DNA of 64,000 nt from Burkholderiales bacterium (GCA_025359985.1 JANYDB010000058.1:1-64000), one strand, 5' to 3'. Positions 53,080 to 63,144 are shown, counted from the stretch's first letter. Notes: generated from the letters alone by a model not told the origin. A program made the numbers and translations.

Positions 53080-55071
53080 ATGAGTAGGCTTACGACGATT
53101 CCCCGCACGAACCATCGCACTTGTCTTCCTGTTATCAAAGCGTCTGCGCTGGCGGTCGGTTTAATGTTGGCAGGTGCTGCAAATGCGGTTCAATTCACCT
53201 ATGAAAATGGTGTTTCAGGCAGTTTTGATTCAACCTTGTCATACGGCCTGTCATGGCGCGCACAGAGCGCTGATCGCAGTTTGATTGGTATCGCGAACGG
53301 CGGCACGGCGAGCTCGGTGAATGAAGACGACGGCGACCGTAACTATAAAAAAGGCAAGCTGTTCGCCAACGTAGTCAAAGGTACTCACGATCTGGAAGTC
53401 AAATACGACGGTTGGAGCCTGTTTACGCGCGGCACTTATTTCGTTGATTTTGCGAACCGCAATAAAGATTTTCTGGGCCCGGTTGCCAAGGACCGTGTAG
53501 GCCAAAATGCACGAATTCTGGATGCGTTTATTACCAAATCATTTAATGTTGGTGATAACAACGTGCGCGTCCGTGCCGGTAACCAGGTGATCTCGTGGGG
53601 CGAATCCACCTTTATTCCGAACAGTATTAATTCAATCAACCCGGTTGATCTGGTAAAACTGCGCACGCCAGGCTCCGAGGTTAAAGAAGCTTTCCTGCCG
53701 ACCACCAGCTTACTGGTATCGATGGAGTTAACCAAGAACGCCAGCTTGGAAGGTTTTGTTTTGTTAAATCACGACAAAACCAAGCTTGATCCAAAAGGTT
53801 CTTATTGGAGCAATAACGATTTCGCGTCCGACGATGCGACTCAGGTATTTGTCGGCTTTGGCCGTCGTAATGATTTAACGGGGAGGGTGGCAGGAAACCC
53901 CTTGCCGCCGACTGTCCCTGGTGCTGGGCCTGTTGCGCAGGCGCTATTGGGGGTATTTGATCCTGCGGCTGCTATTTGGGCGTCGCGTTCAGAGGATCGT
54001 AATCCCAGCGATAGTGGCCAATATGGCGTGACCATGCGTTATCTGGCACCACAGCTAAACAATACTGAATTTGGTATTTACTACCTAAACTACCACAGCC
54101 GTATTCCGTTCTTATCCGGCATTAAGGGCACCGTCACTTCTGGTTTGACCGCAACACCCTTGGCGGGTCCAACAAACCAAACCGGCACGGCTAATTACTT
54201 TGTTCAGTATCCCGAAAATATCCGCTTGATTGGTTTTTCATTCAATACCCAAGGTCCATTTGGTTCCGCTTTACAGGGCGAAATTTCATATCGCCCGAAT
54301 CAGCCACTATCGCTGGCGGCACCGGAATTGGTGTTAGCTACATTGGGCGCGCCCAATTTGGTGACGGGTTTTACGACCATTCCAGGAACCGTCAGCGCTT
54401 CCTTGCCATTTGGTGCGTCCGCTGCCGGATTGGTGCCAAATGGGACTTATCTGCAAGGCTGGAGCCGTGTGAAGATGACCCAGATGCAGATGACCGCCAC
54501 CAAGAGCATTCCGAATATTTTGGGCGCAGATCAAGCGGTCATGGTGGGTGAAGCTGGCTTTGTGAGATACGGCGGCTTGCAAGCCGGCCAAAAATACAAT
54601 GGCCCAGCCGTGTTCCTGCCCGCAACCAGCCAAGGTGCTATCGCCGGCCAGTCTGGCGCTGTGCAAGATACAGGTTTTGTGACGGATAATTCTTGGGGCT
54701 ATCGTTTAGTCGGTCGCCTTGAATATTCAAACCTGGTGTTAGGTGCGAACGTGGCACCGCGGATTGCGTTCAACCACGATGTTAAAGGCGTTTCGCAAAC
54801 CTTTAACGAAGGTGTCAAGTCGCTTTCACTGGGTACCAACTTTGATTGGCAGAAGCGCTGGTCGCTTGATGTCTCTTATTCTGGTTTCTTCGGTGGTCGT
54901 GATTACTGCGGTACCGCCGTGGTAACCAATCCAGCCCAAACTACGCTGGCAGCACAAATCAACGGTATTCCTGCGTTGGGACGCGCCGCACAAGGTGCAG
55001 GTTATTGCTCCAGTGCAAACCCGATTAAGGATCGTGATTTTTACTCATTGGTCGTGAGCTATTCGTTCTAA
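53080..55071 (+). CDS. DUF1302 family outer-membrane protein
   Basis: 663 residues. Signal peptide SALAVGLMLAGAANA, then VQFTYENGVSGSFDSTLSYG, the recognisable DUF1302 beginning. Amphipathic beta-strand pattern throughout, and a C-terminal DFYSLVVSYSF ending in Phe, a BAM signal. Predicted barrel in the outer membrane. AGGAG precedes the ATG. The family is generally found beside DUF1329 proteins. Biochemical function unknown; hydrophobic substrate passage is inference from context. Confidence 0.88.
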   Translation: MSRLTTIPRTNHRTCLPVIKASALAVGLMLAGAANAVQFTYENGVSGSFDSTLSYGLSWRAQSADRSLIGIANGGTASSVNEDDGDRNYKKGKLFANVVKGTHDLEVKYDGWSLFTRGTYFVDFANRNKDFLGPVAKDRVGQNARILDAFITKSFNVGDNNVRVRAGNQVISWGESTFIPNSINSINPVDLVKLRTPGSEVKEAFLPTTSLLVSMELTKNASLEGFVLLNHDKTKLDPKGSYWSNNDFASDDATQVFVGFGRRNDLTGRVAGNPLPPTVPGAGPVAQALLGVFDPAAAIWASRSEDRNPSDSGQYGVTMRYLAPQLNNTEFGIYYLNYHSRIPFLSGIKGTVTSGLTATPLAGPTNQTGTANYFVQYPENIRLIGFSFNTQGPFGSALQGEISYRPNQPLSLAAPELVLATLGAPNLVTGFTTIPGTVSASLPFGASAAGLVPNGTYLQGWSRVKMTQMQMTATKSIPNILGADQAVMVGEAGFVRYGGLQAGQKYNGPAVFLPATSQGAIAGQSGAVQDTGFVTDNSWGYRLVGRLEYSNLVLGANVAPRIAFNHDVKGVSQTFNEGVKSLSLGTNFDWQKRWSLDVSYSGFFGGRDYCGTAVVTNPAQTTLAAQINGIPALGRAAQGAGYCSSANPIKDRDFYSLVVSYSF

Positions 55072-55285
55072 TGGCATAAGTCGCATTATTTACGCGGTTT
55101 AATAGTTCAAGCAGTCTAAACAGGTGAGGCCGCTGGTGAAGTTGTCAGCGGGCTCCCCGGTTTTAACGTTAGTGCGAATTAGGGCAGGTCATTTTGTAAG
55201 CCATTTCCGTATACGGCATCAAGAACGTGGCGGACGCTGGTGAAGATTTAGTTGTAAAGATACAAACCCATAATCTGGAGGAAGA

Positions 55286-56659
55286 ATGAAAACGAAACAA
55301 CTAACGACGTTGTTGTCGGCTGCCTTGGGCGCGCTGGTAATCTCTACCGGTGCTCATGCTCAATTGGCAGCTGCTGACTTAGCAAAACTGGGAACGACTT
55401 TAACGCCGATGGGCGCTGAAAAAGCCGCTAACGCCGCAGGCACCATCCCAGCTTGGGATGGCGGCATCACAAAGGTACCGGCCGGTATTACCTTCAAAGC
55501 GACAGGTACTTATCCTGATCCGTTCGCGGCTGATAAATCAACGGTCACGATCTCGGCGTCTAACGCAGAAAAGTTCAAAGACAATCTTTCGCCGGGCCAA
55601 ATGGCGATGATGAAGCAATACCCGAATTACAAATTGATGGTCTACCCGACACGTCGCAGCGCGGCATATCCGGAAGGGCATTATAAAGAGACGCGCGAAT
55701 GTGCTGCCAAGGCCAAGCTGGCGGCAGGCGGTAATGGCGTGCAGGGCTGCACCGGTGGCACGCCTTTCCCGATTCCGAAGAGTGGTATAGAGGCCATCTG
55801 GAATCATCAATTGCACTATAAAGGCGATACATTTGCCCAAAACTGGTCGCAAGCGGCGGTAACTGCCTCTGGCGATTTTGCGTTGGTGAAATTTGAATAC
55901 GAATACGATTTTTCGTATAACAATCTTTCCAAAACAGCCGCCCAGCGCGAGCCCAACAAAATTTTGAATTATCTGCAAGTGACCACCGCACCGGCGCGCT
56001 TGGCAGGACAGATTTTGTTAGTACATGATACTGTTGATCAGGTTAAAGACCCGCGCTCAGCGTGGACTTATAACCCAGGGCAGCGCCGTGTACGACTAGC
56101 GCCGAACGTCGCCTATGATAATCCAGGCACGGCTGCGGATGGTCTGCGTACCAATGACGACTTCGGTATGTTCAACGGCGCAACCGACCGCTATGAATGG
56201 AAGCTGGTTGGCAAAAAAGAAATGTATATTCCTTACAACTCTTATCGGCTAACCGATCCGAAAGTTAAATATTCAGACTTGCTCAAGCCTGGCCATATCA
56301 ACCAGGATCTTTCACGTTATGAATTGCATCGCGTGTGGGTAGTGGATGCCACGCTTAAAGCGGGCACGTCGCATATTTATTCACGCCGCACTTTTTATAT
56401 TGATGAAGACAGCTGGAATATTGTGATGATCGACAAATATGACGGTCGTGGCCAGCTCTGGCGTTTTGCCGAACTGCACAGTGAGAACTGGTACAACGTG
56501 CCGATGTGGTTTGGTACCGTTGAAGTGCATCACGATTTGCAATCGCGTCGTTATATCGCGATGGGCCTTCGTTCAGAAGAAGCTAAAATTTATGAACCCA
56601 TCAAGCGTTCACCGGGCGACTACACACCGGCCAGTTTGGCGCGTATAGGTGTGCGTTAA
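55286..56659 (+). CDS. DUF1329 family exported protein
   Basis: 457 residues with signal peptide MKTKQLTTLLSAALGALVIS, then TGAHAQ. DUF1329 landmarks: LTPMGAEKAANAAGTIPAWDGG, IWNHQLHYKGDTFAQNW, SAWTYNPGQRRVRLAPNVAYD and YDGRGQLWRFAELH. Such proteins are often annotated as LolB-like or lipoprotein-sorting-like; that is a family impression, not a proven role. GGAGGAAG site. It forms a fixed pair with the DUF1302 barrel. Confidence 0.88.
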   Translation: MKTKQLTTLLSAALGALVISTGAHAQLAAADLAKLGTTLTPMGAEKAANAAGTIPAWDGGITKVPAGITFKATGTYPDPFAADKSTVTISASNAEKFKDNLSPGQMAMMKQYPNYKLMVYPTRRSAAYPEGHYKETRECAAKAKLAAGGNGVQGCTGGTPFPIPKSGIEAIWNHQLHYKGDTFAQNWSQAAVTASGDFALVKFEYEYDFSYNNLSKTAAQREPNKILNYLQVTTAPARLAGQILLVHDTVDQVKDPRSAWTYNPGQRRVRLAPNVAYDNPGTAADGLRTNDDFGMFNGATDRYEWKLVGKKEMYIPYNSYRLTDPKVKYSDLLKPGHINQDLSRYELHRVWVVDATLKAGTSHIYSRRTFYIDEDSWNIVMIDKYDGRGQLWRFAELHSENWYNVPMWFGTVEVHHDLQSRRYIAMGLRSEEAKIYEPIKRSPGDYTPASLARIGVR

Positions 56660-56732
56660 GGGGGTGTAGTAAGCTTGTACGTTAAGGGTTTACGTCAAGC
56701 GCTGACAGTAGCTTGATATAACCTTCATTACC

Positions 56733-56782
56733 ATTCGGGGACAGCTGCGTAAAAAGTTTGCGTGGCTGTCCCCGAATTTTTA
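56733..56782 (+). terminator. Hairpin between DUF1329 and YCF48-like genes
   Basis: ATTCGGGGACAGC and GCTGTCCCCGAAT: a perfect 13-bp stem with a 19-base loop and TTTTTAT after it. It would separate, or attenuate into, the last two genes of the module. Confidence 0.8.
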
Positions 56783-56858
56783 TGGCTTGCGTATTGAGGC
56801 TGGACATGGCAAATTCAATAAAAAATTTCACATCCATTACTTGCTCGAAAGTCGCGCT

Positions 56859-58028
56859 ATGACATCAGCATCTACCCAGTCGTTAGCATCCATATTTTTT
56901 GGTATATATGCCAAGCGGGCCGCGCGTAATCGGTTAGCACTTTTAATAGGTGCTGTCGGTTATCTGGCGATGCGTTCAATCATGCCTGCAGCAGCACAAG
57001 TCACTACGCAAACAAACACACAGAAAACAGCAATCGAATCACCAACTTCTCAGCTTGCATTGCCTATCATCGGGCCGTTGTCCAAGCAGACTATGTCGCG
57101 CATGCTGCTGACCGATGCCGCACGCGTTGGCAACAGCACCAATCGAGTGGTCGCAGTTGGCGACCGTGGCTATATTGTGTACTCCGACAATAACGGTGAA
57201 TCATGGGAGCGTGCGCAAACGCCGCCGAATCTACCTTTGCTGACGGCGGTTTTTTTCAATGATGCCAAAACCGGTTGGGCGGTAGGCCATGATTCTTTGA
57301 TATTGCATAGCGTCGACGAAGGCAAAACCTGGACACAGGCTTTTGCCGCGCCGACGGAGCAAAAACCATTCATGGATATTTTATTTATCGATGCGATCAC
57401 CGGTATGGCAGTTGGTGCATACGGTGCTTATTACGAGACGGCTGATGCCGGCAAAACCTGGGCTTCCCGAAAAATTCAGCAAGAAGACAAACATATCAAC
57501 AGCATGATCAAGCTGGGCGACAATCAGCTTTTGATAGTGGGTGAAGCGGGCACTATTTTAAAATCAATGGATGCAGGTAAGACTTGGGCAGCGGTCAGCT
57601 CACCTTATAAGGGTTCGTTTTTTGGCGCGATTCAGGCGCAGGATGGTGCGGTCATTTTGTATGGCTTGCGAGGGCATATTTTCCGTTCGGCAGACGCAAG
57701 CCTGGGCGCTTTGACGAAGATTGAAAATGCATCTACCGCGTCAATTATGGGTGCCACCAAACTGCCTGATGGTGCGCTGGTGTTAACCGGTTTGGCCGGC
57801 ACTGTATTAATTTCACGCGATGATGGGCGATCATTCAAGTTGATACCTACGCCATCCACCAAAGCCATTGCCGTGCCATTGATGGGTGCGCCTAATTCGA
57901 TTTTATTGTTTGGCGAGACCGGCGTACGCGAGATCCTTTTGCCTTCTGCAAACGATTCCAGCTCAATGCCATCATCTCCTAAAGCAGGAGATCCAAAATT
58001 ACCCGTGGCGGATAACGTCAAAAAATAA
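56859..58028 (+). CDS. YCF48/BNR-repeat beta-propeller protein
   Basis: 389 residues from the ATG at 56859. N-terminal hydrophobic segment (LALLIGAVGYLAMRS) as export signal. Five or more BNR-like turns are visible: DNNGESWERA, VDEGKTWTQA, ADAGKTWASR, MDAGKTWAAV and RDDGRSFKLI, each the Asp-box of a propeller blade. Related to the Ycf48/HCF136 assembly-factor fold, but photosynthesis is not implied. Probably a periplasmic partner of the RND permease that begins 74 bp later. Confidence 0.82.
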   Translation: MTSASTQSLASIFFGIYAKRAARNRLALLIGAVGYLAMRSIMPAAAQVTTQTNTQKTAIESPTSQLALPIIGPLSKQTMSRMLLTDAARVGNSTNRVVAVGDRGYIVYSDNNGESWERAQTPPNLPLLTAVFFNDAKTGWAVGHDSLILHSVDEGKTWTQAFAAPTEQKPFMDILFIDAITGMAVGAYGAYYETADAGKTWASRKIQQEDKHINSMIKLGDNQLLIVGEAGTILKSMDAGKTWAAVSSPYKGSFFGAIQAQDGAVILYGLRGHIFRSADASLGALTKIENASTASIMGATKLPDGALVLTGLAGTVLISRDDGRSFKLIPTPSTKAIAVPLMGAPNSILLFGETGVREILLPSANDSSSMPSSPKAGDPKLPVADNVKK

Positions 58029-58102
58029 TCTCATCGATTTGATCACGCTGCGCCCCTTTAAATTTCACCTCCCAAGAACGACGCATCCACACGAGCGCGC
58101 AC

Positions 58103-60436
58103 ATGAAAATCCAAAATTTCATCCATAGATTCTCCGGCATTATTTTCAGTAACCGCAAGCTCTGGCTGATTATTTTTGCGGTCATGACGGCGATTTTTGT
58201 GTTCTCCGCCAGCCAATTAAAGGTGGATGCCGGCTTTAATAAAATGGTGCCTTTGAAGCATCCGTATATGAAAGTCTACAAAGAATACGAAACCGTATTC
58301 GGTGGTGCCAATCGTATCGCTGTCGCGCTGGTACAAAAAGACGGTGATATTTACAACAAAGAATTCATGGCCAAACTGAAAGGCCTGACCGATGATGTGA
58401 TGGGTCTTGATGGTGTGGAGAAGCCCAGCGTGCGTTCGCTGTTTACTCCGAACACTCGCTTTATCGAAGTGGTAGAAGAAGGCTTCGCTGGCGGCAATGT
58501 TATCCCGGCTACTTTTCAGGGCACAGCAGAAGATTTAGTGACGGTGCGCGGCAATGTGCAAAAATCAAATGAAATCGGCCGCACCGTTGCGACGGATTTT
58601 TCAGGTGCACTGGTCGCCGCAGGGCTGCTGGAATTTATTCCTAAAGGCGATGGCAAGCTAGAAAAATTGAATTATTTTGAGTTGTCTGAAAAACTCGAAG
58701 CGCTACGCGTTAAATATGAAGGCCCCAACCACACTGTGCATGTGATTGGTTTTGCAAAAGCCGTCAGCGATATTTCTGCGGGCGCCAAAGGCGTCATTAC
58801 GTTTTTCGGCATTGCTTTTGTCATTACTGCGATCCTGATGTACTTTTTTGTGAAAGATTTCAAACTGACCGTTGTGGCTTTGACCGTGGCGATGATGCCG
58901 GTGCTGTGGTTGCTGGGTACACTACCCATCATCGGCTTCGGCATTGATCCACTGTCGATCCTCGTGCCGTTCCTGATTTTTTCAATCGGGGTATCGCACG
59001 CAGTGCAAATGACTAAAACCTGGGAGCGTGATGTTGCAGCAGGGGCAGATAGTTTGTCGGCGGCCAAACGCTCATTCGCGGCATTGTTTGTGCCTGGCAC
59101 GTTGGCGTTATTAACTAATGTGCTTGGCTTTGCAGTGATTATGCTGATCCCGATTGATATCGTGCGCGAGCTGGGTATTACCGCTTCCCTTGGCGTGGCA
59201 TGGATGATTATCACCAACAAAATGATGCTGCCCATTTTGCTTTCCTATCTGAGCATGTCGCCCGGCACAGTCAAAAAGGAAATTAGTTATGAAGGGCGTG
59301 CCGACGCTTTGTGGCGGGCTGCGTCACGTTGCGCTGACCGGAAAGTCGCGCTTTGGGTGGTCATTGCTAGCGCGCTTGTGCTGGCGGCGGGGATTATTCA
59401 GGCAACAAATTTAAAAATCGGTGATTACGGTTCCGGTGTGCCTGAGTTAAGACCTGAATCACGTTACAACCAGGATAACGCCACCATCGTGAAAAAATTT
59501 GCGATCGGCGTAAATACCATGGGGGTGGTGGCCCAGACCAAAAATGTATCGGGCGCCTGCACCAATTACGACATCATGAGCACGATCGAAAAATTCGATT
59601 GGCATATGCAAAACGTCCCCGGTGCCCAATCTGTTATATCGCTGCCCGGCATGGCCAAGATGATTAATGCAGGTTATAACGAAGGTAATCTGCGGTGGCG
59701 CCAATTGCCGCGCGATCCTCAGGTGCTGGCGCAGAGTGTCACGCCGGTGGATACTAGCACCGGATTGCTAAACCCGGATTGTTCGGCGATGCAGGTCTTG
59801 ATCAACACCACAGACCAGCAAGGTGAAACCATCAAGGGCTTGGTCAAGGAAGTGAAAAACTTTGCAGATGCCAACAAGAGTGACAACCTTGAATTCAAGT
59901 TGGCCACCGGTAATATCGGCGTGATGGCGGCCACTAATGAGGCCGTGGATAAAGCGCGCTATGAAATGCATGCGGCGATTTTTGGCGCGTTATTGTTGAT
60001 GTGCATGGCCACTTTCCGTAGTTTGCGTGCCACCATTTGTATTTTAATTCCGCTCGGTATTGTGTCTATTTTGTGCGAGGCTTTGATGCCCGCATTGGGC
60101 ATCGGCCTCAAAGTTTCAACCCTGCCGGTGATTGCGCTTGGCGTCGGTGTTGGTGTGGACTACGGTATTTATCTTTATGATCGTATTGAGGTGCACCTGG
60201 AAGAAGGCAAAGACCTCGCCACCGCATTTTTTGAAGCGCTACGTGAGCGCGGTACCGCCATGATTTTCACCGCAGTGACGATGACCCTGGGCGTGGCAAC
60301 TTGGGCGATGTCGGCGTTAAAGTTTCAGGCCGACATGGGCATTCTGCTGGCGTTTATGTTCTTCCTGAACATGCTGGGCGCGGTATTTTTATTGCCGGCG
60401 CTGGGCGCATTTTTGTTGAAGCCGCATAAAAAATAG
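58103..60436 (+). CDS. MMPL-type RND transporter
   Basis: 777 residues, about 12 membrane segments in two halves. The first is near residues 16-36, followed by a large periplasmic loop. Then comes a block of five (VITFFGIAFVITAILMYFFV onward), and the second half begins KVALWVVIASALVLAAG. The second-half motif IALGVGVGVDYGIYLYDRI has the conserved Asp of the proton pathway; the first half has SIGVSHAVQMTKTWER. MMPL/HpnN-like permeases move lipids. No TolC-like partner is nearby; the DUF1302 barrel is the candidate outer-membrane element. Confidence 0.9.
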   Translation: MKIQNFIHRFSGIIFSNRKLWLIIFAVMTAIFVFSASQLKVDAGFNKMVPLKHPYMKVYKEYETVFGGANRIAVALVQKDGDIYNKEFMAKLKGLTDDVMGLDGVEKPSVRSLFTPNTRFIEVVEEGFAGGNVIPATFQGTAEDLVTVRGNVQKSNEIGRTVATDFSGALVAAGLLEFIPKGDGKLEKLNYFELSEKLEALRVKYEGPNHTVHVIGFAKAVSDISAGAKGVITFFGIAFVITAILMYFFVKDFKLTVVALTVAMMPVLWLLGTLPIIGFGIDPLSILVPFLIFSIGVSHAVQMTKTWERDVAAGADSLSAAKRSFAALFVPGTLALLTNVLGFAVIMLIPIDIVRELGITASLGVAWMIITNKMMLPILLSYLSMSPGTVKKEISYEGRADALWRAASRCADRKVALWVVIASALVLAAGIIQATNLKIGDYGSGVPELRPESRYNQDNATIVKKFAIGVNTMGVVAQTKNVSGACTNYDIMSTIEKFDWHMQNVPGAQSVISLPGMAKMINAGYNEGNLRWRQLPRDPQVLAQSVTPVDTSTGLLNPDCSAMQVLINTTDQQGETIKGLVKEVKNFADANKSDNLEFKLATGNIGVMAATNEAVDKARYEMHAAIFGALLLMCMATFRSLRATICILIPLGIVSILCEALMPALGIGLKVSTLPVIALGVGVGVDYGIYLYDRIEVHLEEGKDLATAFFEALRERGTAMIFTAVTMTLGVATWAMSALKFQADMGILLAFMFFLNMLGAVFLLPALGAFLLKPHKK

Positions 60437-60467
60437 TGCGCACCGTCGCCCCATAACAAAGCCCCAT

Positions 60468-60498
60468 AACAAAGCGCCCAACATCGGGCGCTTTGTTT
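60468..60498 (+). terminator. Terminator after the RND gene
   Basis: AACAAAGCGCCC, a 6-base loop and GGGCGCTTTGTTT: a 12-bp perfect stem. It closes the fatty-acid/envelope block. Confidence 0.9.
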
Positions 60499-60513
60499 AG
60501 ATTGAAATCAACC

Positions 60514-60906
60514 ATGAATAAATGGCACAGTTATAGCCGCTTGACCATTGCCGCTAGTGCCGTGCTGATGTTGTTGGGTGTGCTGTTCGGCGCTTTTGGC
60601 GCGCACGCGCTCAAAACACGGCTTGCTCCCGAAATGCTAGCGGCATATCAAACCGGGGTGCAATACCATCTAATTCATGCACTGGGTCTGATGGTGGTGG
60701 GTCTGTTATGCAATCTGCAGCCTGACTCCAATTTATTTAAATCCGCTGCTGTTTTAATGTTCTCAGGCGTGCTGTTGTTTAGCGGCAGTCTTTATGCACT
60801 GGCCATTTCCGGGGTGTCGGTGTTGGGCGTGATTACGCCGTTGGGCGGATTGTGTTTTTTATTGGCATGGGGCTTGGTGATATGGCAAATGTTGCGTAGC
60901 GCGTAA
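60514..60906 (+). CDS. DUF423 family membrane protein
   Basis: 130 residues from the ATG at 60514. Four hydrophobic helices. LGVLFGAFGAHALKTRL and TGVQYHLIHALGLMVVGLL are the DUF423 signatures, with GVITPLGGLCFLLAW at the end. Function unknown. Convergent with the MOSC gene, with a 15-bp gap. Confidence 0.9.
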   Translation: MNKWHSYSRLTIAASAVLMLLGVLFGAFGAHALKTRLAPEMLAAYQTGVQYHLIHALGLMVVGLLCNLQPDSNLFKSAAVLMFSGVLLFSGSLYALAISGVSVLGVITPLGGLCFLLAWGLVIWQMLRSA

Positions 60907-60921
60907 ATTATTAATGCGGGC

Positions 60922-61764
60922 TTAAAGTAGCCGCAGGCTATCACCGGTGCGTACCGTGCCAAGCTTAACCGGCAGCAAATTCATGCCGAATCGAACGCCG
61001 TTGCGTGAATCATGATAAGTCGCGAGTGTGCGCAGGGGTTCAGGCCCGCGCACCTCACCGGTGCTTTGATCGGTGGTGGTAATTTGGCAGCGGGTACAAG
61101 GTTTGGCGCTGCGAAATACCGCATCGCCAATCTGAAAATCGCGCCAGGTTTCTTCTGCAAAAGCGGCGCAACTACGTACCACCAGATTAGCGCGAAACCG
61201 GTTCATGGGGATCGTACTGGCGCCATTGCTACCGTTGCGGACAATGCGTGCATTCAAATCCGCCAGTGATTCTTCAGACGTCATCAGCACGGGATATCCG
61301 TCTGCGAAGCTGACGATCTCGCCATTTTTTGCGTAGTCTGGAGAGACGCGTCGTTCGGCACTATCAGGCATGTAGACCAAACGCGCGTCCATGCCCAAAT
61401 AATTTGTCAGCCACTCATCCGCCGCTGCCGACACCGTGTGAGCATGCACGCGGCTTGACCAAACCTTGACGGTACGGGTCGGCTTTAGAGAAGGCTCCAG
61501 CGGCACCGACACCTCATCGCCGAATGGGGATGTTAATGTAAGTTGATCACCATTGATGGCGGTTTGGATCGTTGCCATCAACGGGTGTTCGCGCTGGGTG
61601 AGAAATTCATGATGATCATCAACCACCATAAACCGGCGGTCATACTGCAACCCGCGTGCAGTGCTGACGCTGGCTGCCAGCGAGATTCCGCTCAATGATT
61701 TGACCGGGAAGATATAAATGGCGGTGACAGTGGCAGCGACAGTGGCAGTGACATTAATAGTCAT
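60922..61764 (-). CDS. MOSC domain protein (YcbX-like)
   Basis: 280 residues. An N-terminal MOSC_N beta-barrel domain (IYIFPVKSLSGISL, LQYDRRFMVVD) and a C-terminal MOSC domain. The domain contains NRFRANLVV and the conserved-Cys motif AKPCTRCQITTTDQ, the Cys region thought to bind molybdenum cofactor or sulfide. YcbX relatives reduce N-hydroxylated bases with an electron donor. No 2Fe-2S domain is fused here. The Thr/Val/Ala repeats in the first residues come from a short GTxAC(A/T)-type repeat. Confidence 0.88.
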   Translation of the reverse strand: MTINVTATVAATVTAIYIFPVKSLSGISLAASVSTARGLQYDRRFMVVDDHHEFLTQREHPLMATIQTAINGDQLTLTSPFGDEVSVPLEPSLKPTRTVKVWSSRVHAHTVSAAADEWLTNYLGMDARLVYMPDSAERRVSPDYAKNGEIVSFADGYPVLMTSEESLADLNARIVRNGSNGASTIPMNRFRANLVVRSCAAFAEETWRDFQIGDAVFRSAKPCTRCQITTTDQSTGEVRGPEPLRTLATYHDSRNGVRFGMNLLPVKLGTVRTGDSLRLL

Positions 61765-61975
61765 ATTGGGGTGGTTTCAGGGTGTGAGATAAAGAAAATC
61801 AATGATGAACAAATGTAGTGTTAGTGAAATTATAAAACGCCAAAACGTGATAACGTATTTCCGCTGCAAACTCGGTACATAAGCTACACAAGCTAAATTA
61901 GCAGCGCCGTAAAGTGGCACAGTAGTTCAGACTCTGACATAGCAAATTTACGTATTTCACAAGGAGCGCTACATC

Positions 61976-63100
61976 ATGATTGACTGGGTTAAAAAACTCA
62001 CTGGCGAATTAATCGACATTATCGAATGGCTCGATGATTCCAGCAACACGCTGGTTTACCGCTATGAACGCAATAACAATGAAATCAAGTACGGAGCCAA
62101 GCTCACCGTGCGCGAAGGGCAGATGGCCGTCTTCATTAACGAAGGCCAGATGGCAGATGTATACAAGCCCGGCATGTACACACTCACCACGCAAAATATG
62201 CCGATTCTTTCCACGTTGAAGGGTTGGAAATATGGTTTTGAATCGCCGTTCAAGGCCGAAGTTTATTTCGTTAACACGCGCAAATTTACCGACTTGAAAT
62301 GGGGTACACCTGGCCCGTCCACGATGCGTGATAAAGAATTTGGCATCGTGCGTGTTACTTCATTCGGTATTTATTCGATTCGAATTAAGGACCCCGGTAT
62401 TTTCATTAAAGATATTTCTGGCACCGAAGGCCGTTTTACGACTGAACAGATTCAGGAGAATTTGCGCGGCAAGATCGGCATGCGGATCAAGGAAGTGATG
62501 CCGGAGTTGGGTCTTGCCGTGATTGATCTGGAAGCAAAAGTCAGCGTGCTGGGCACGATGCTGCGCGAGCGTATTTCGTCTGATTTTGAAGCAATGGGCC
62601 TTGAACTGGTTGAGGTGCAGGTGCAGGATATTGGCCTGCCTGAAGAAGTCGAAAAAGCAATCGACAAACGCGGCGCAATCGCGGCCATCGGCAATATGCA
62701 GGCCTACACGCAATACGAAACCGCGAGTGCGATTCATGACGCCGCAACCACACCCAACAGCGCTGCCGGTGCCGGTATGGGGCTCGGGGCGGGCTTCGCA
62801 ATGGGTGGCGGCATGGTCGGCCAGATGGCCGGTGCGACGGGCGCGATGAATACAGCCGCCGCGGCGCAAACCTCAGCTGTACCACCACCATTGCCAGCCC
62901 AGGCTATGTTCCATGTCGCCGTAGGCGGCGCGCAAGCCGGTCCGTTTGATATGGACGCGCTTCAAACACAGGTGAACGCGGGCACCTTGAAGCGCGATGT
63001 TCTGGTGTGGAAAGCAGGTATGGCGCAGTGGACGAAGGCGGGTGATGTGTCAGAGCTGGCAGATCTGTTTGCCAATCTGCCACCGCCGTTGCCGACCTAA
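61976..63100 (+). CDS. SPFH-domain protein with C-terminal GYF_2 domain
   Basis: 374 residues. AAGGAGC before the ATG. SPFH/Band-7 (about 35-240): LTVREGQMAVFINEGQMADV, SPFKAEVYFVNTRKFTDLKWG and LEAKVSVLGTMLRERISSDF. A Gly/Ala/Met-rich linker (about 260-300) follows. The GYF_2 domain (about 312-365) has FHVAVGGAQAGPFDMDALQT and VWKAGMAQWTKAG. YdjI-type proteins with this layout are often called virion core protein-like. No membrane segment. It probably works with the zinc-ribbon protein next door. Confidence 0.88.
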   Translation: MIDWVKKLTGELIDIIEWLDDSSNTLVYRYERNNNEIKYGAKLTVREGQMAVFINEGQMADVYKPGMYTLTTQNMPILSTLKGWKYGFESPFKAEVYFVNTRKFTDLKWGTPGPSTMRDKEFGIVRVTSFGIYSIRIKDPGIFIKDISGTEGRFTTEQIQENLRGKIGMRIKEVMPELGLAVIDLEAKVSVLGTMLRERISSDFEAMGLELVEVQVQDIGLPEEVEKAIDKRGAIAAIGNMQAYTQYETASAIHDAATTPNSAAGAGMGLGAGFAMGGGMVGQMAGATGAMNTAAAAQTSAVPPPLPAQAMFHVAVGGAQAGPFDMDALQTQVNAGTLKRDVLVWKAGMAQWTKAGDVSELADLFANLPPPLPT

Positions 63101-63144
63101 TGGACAGACATCATTAAAATGCTTTGATGAGTATTTAAGAGCAT

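Noticed and set aside
61680-61764. Short GTGACAGTGGCAGC-like tandem repeats at the MOSC gene start
   Set aside because: They are part of the coding sequence (Thr/Val/Ala codons) and too short and imperfect to call a repeat element.
62360-62869. 169-codon minus-strand frame over the SPFH gene
   Set aside because: Cys/His/Arg-rich shadow of a well-supported gene.
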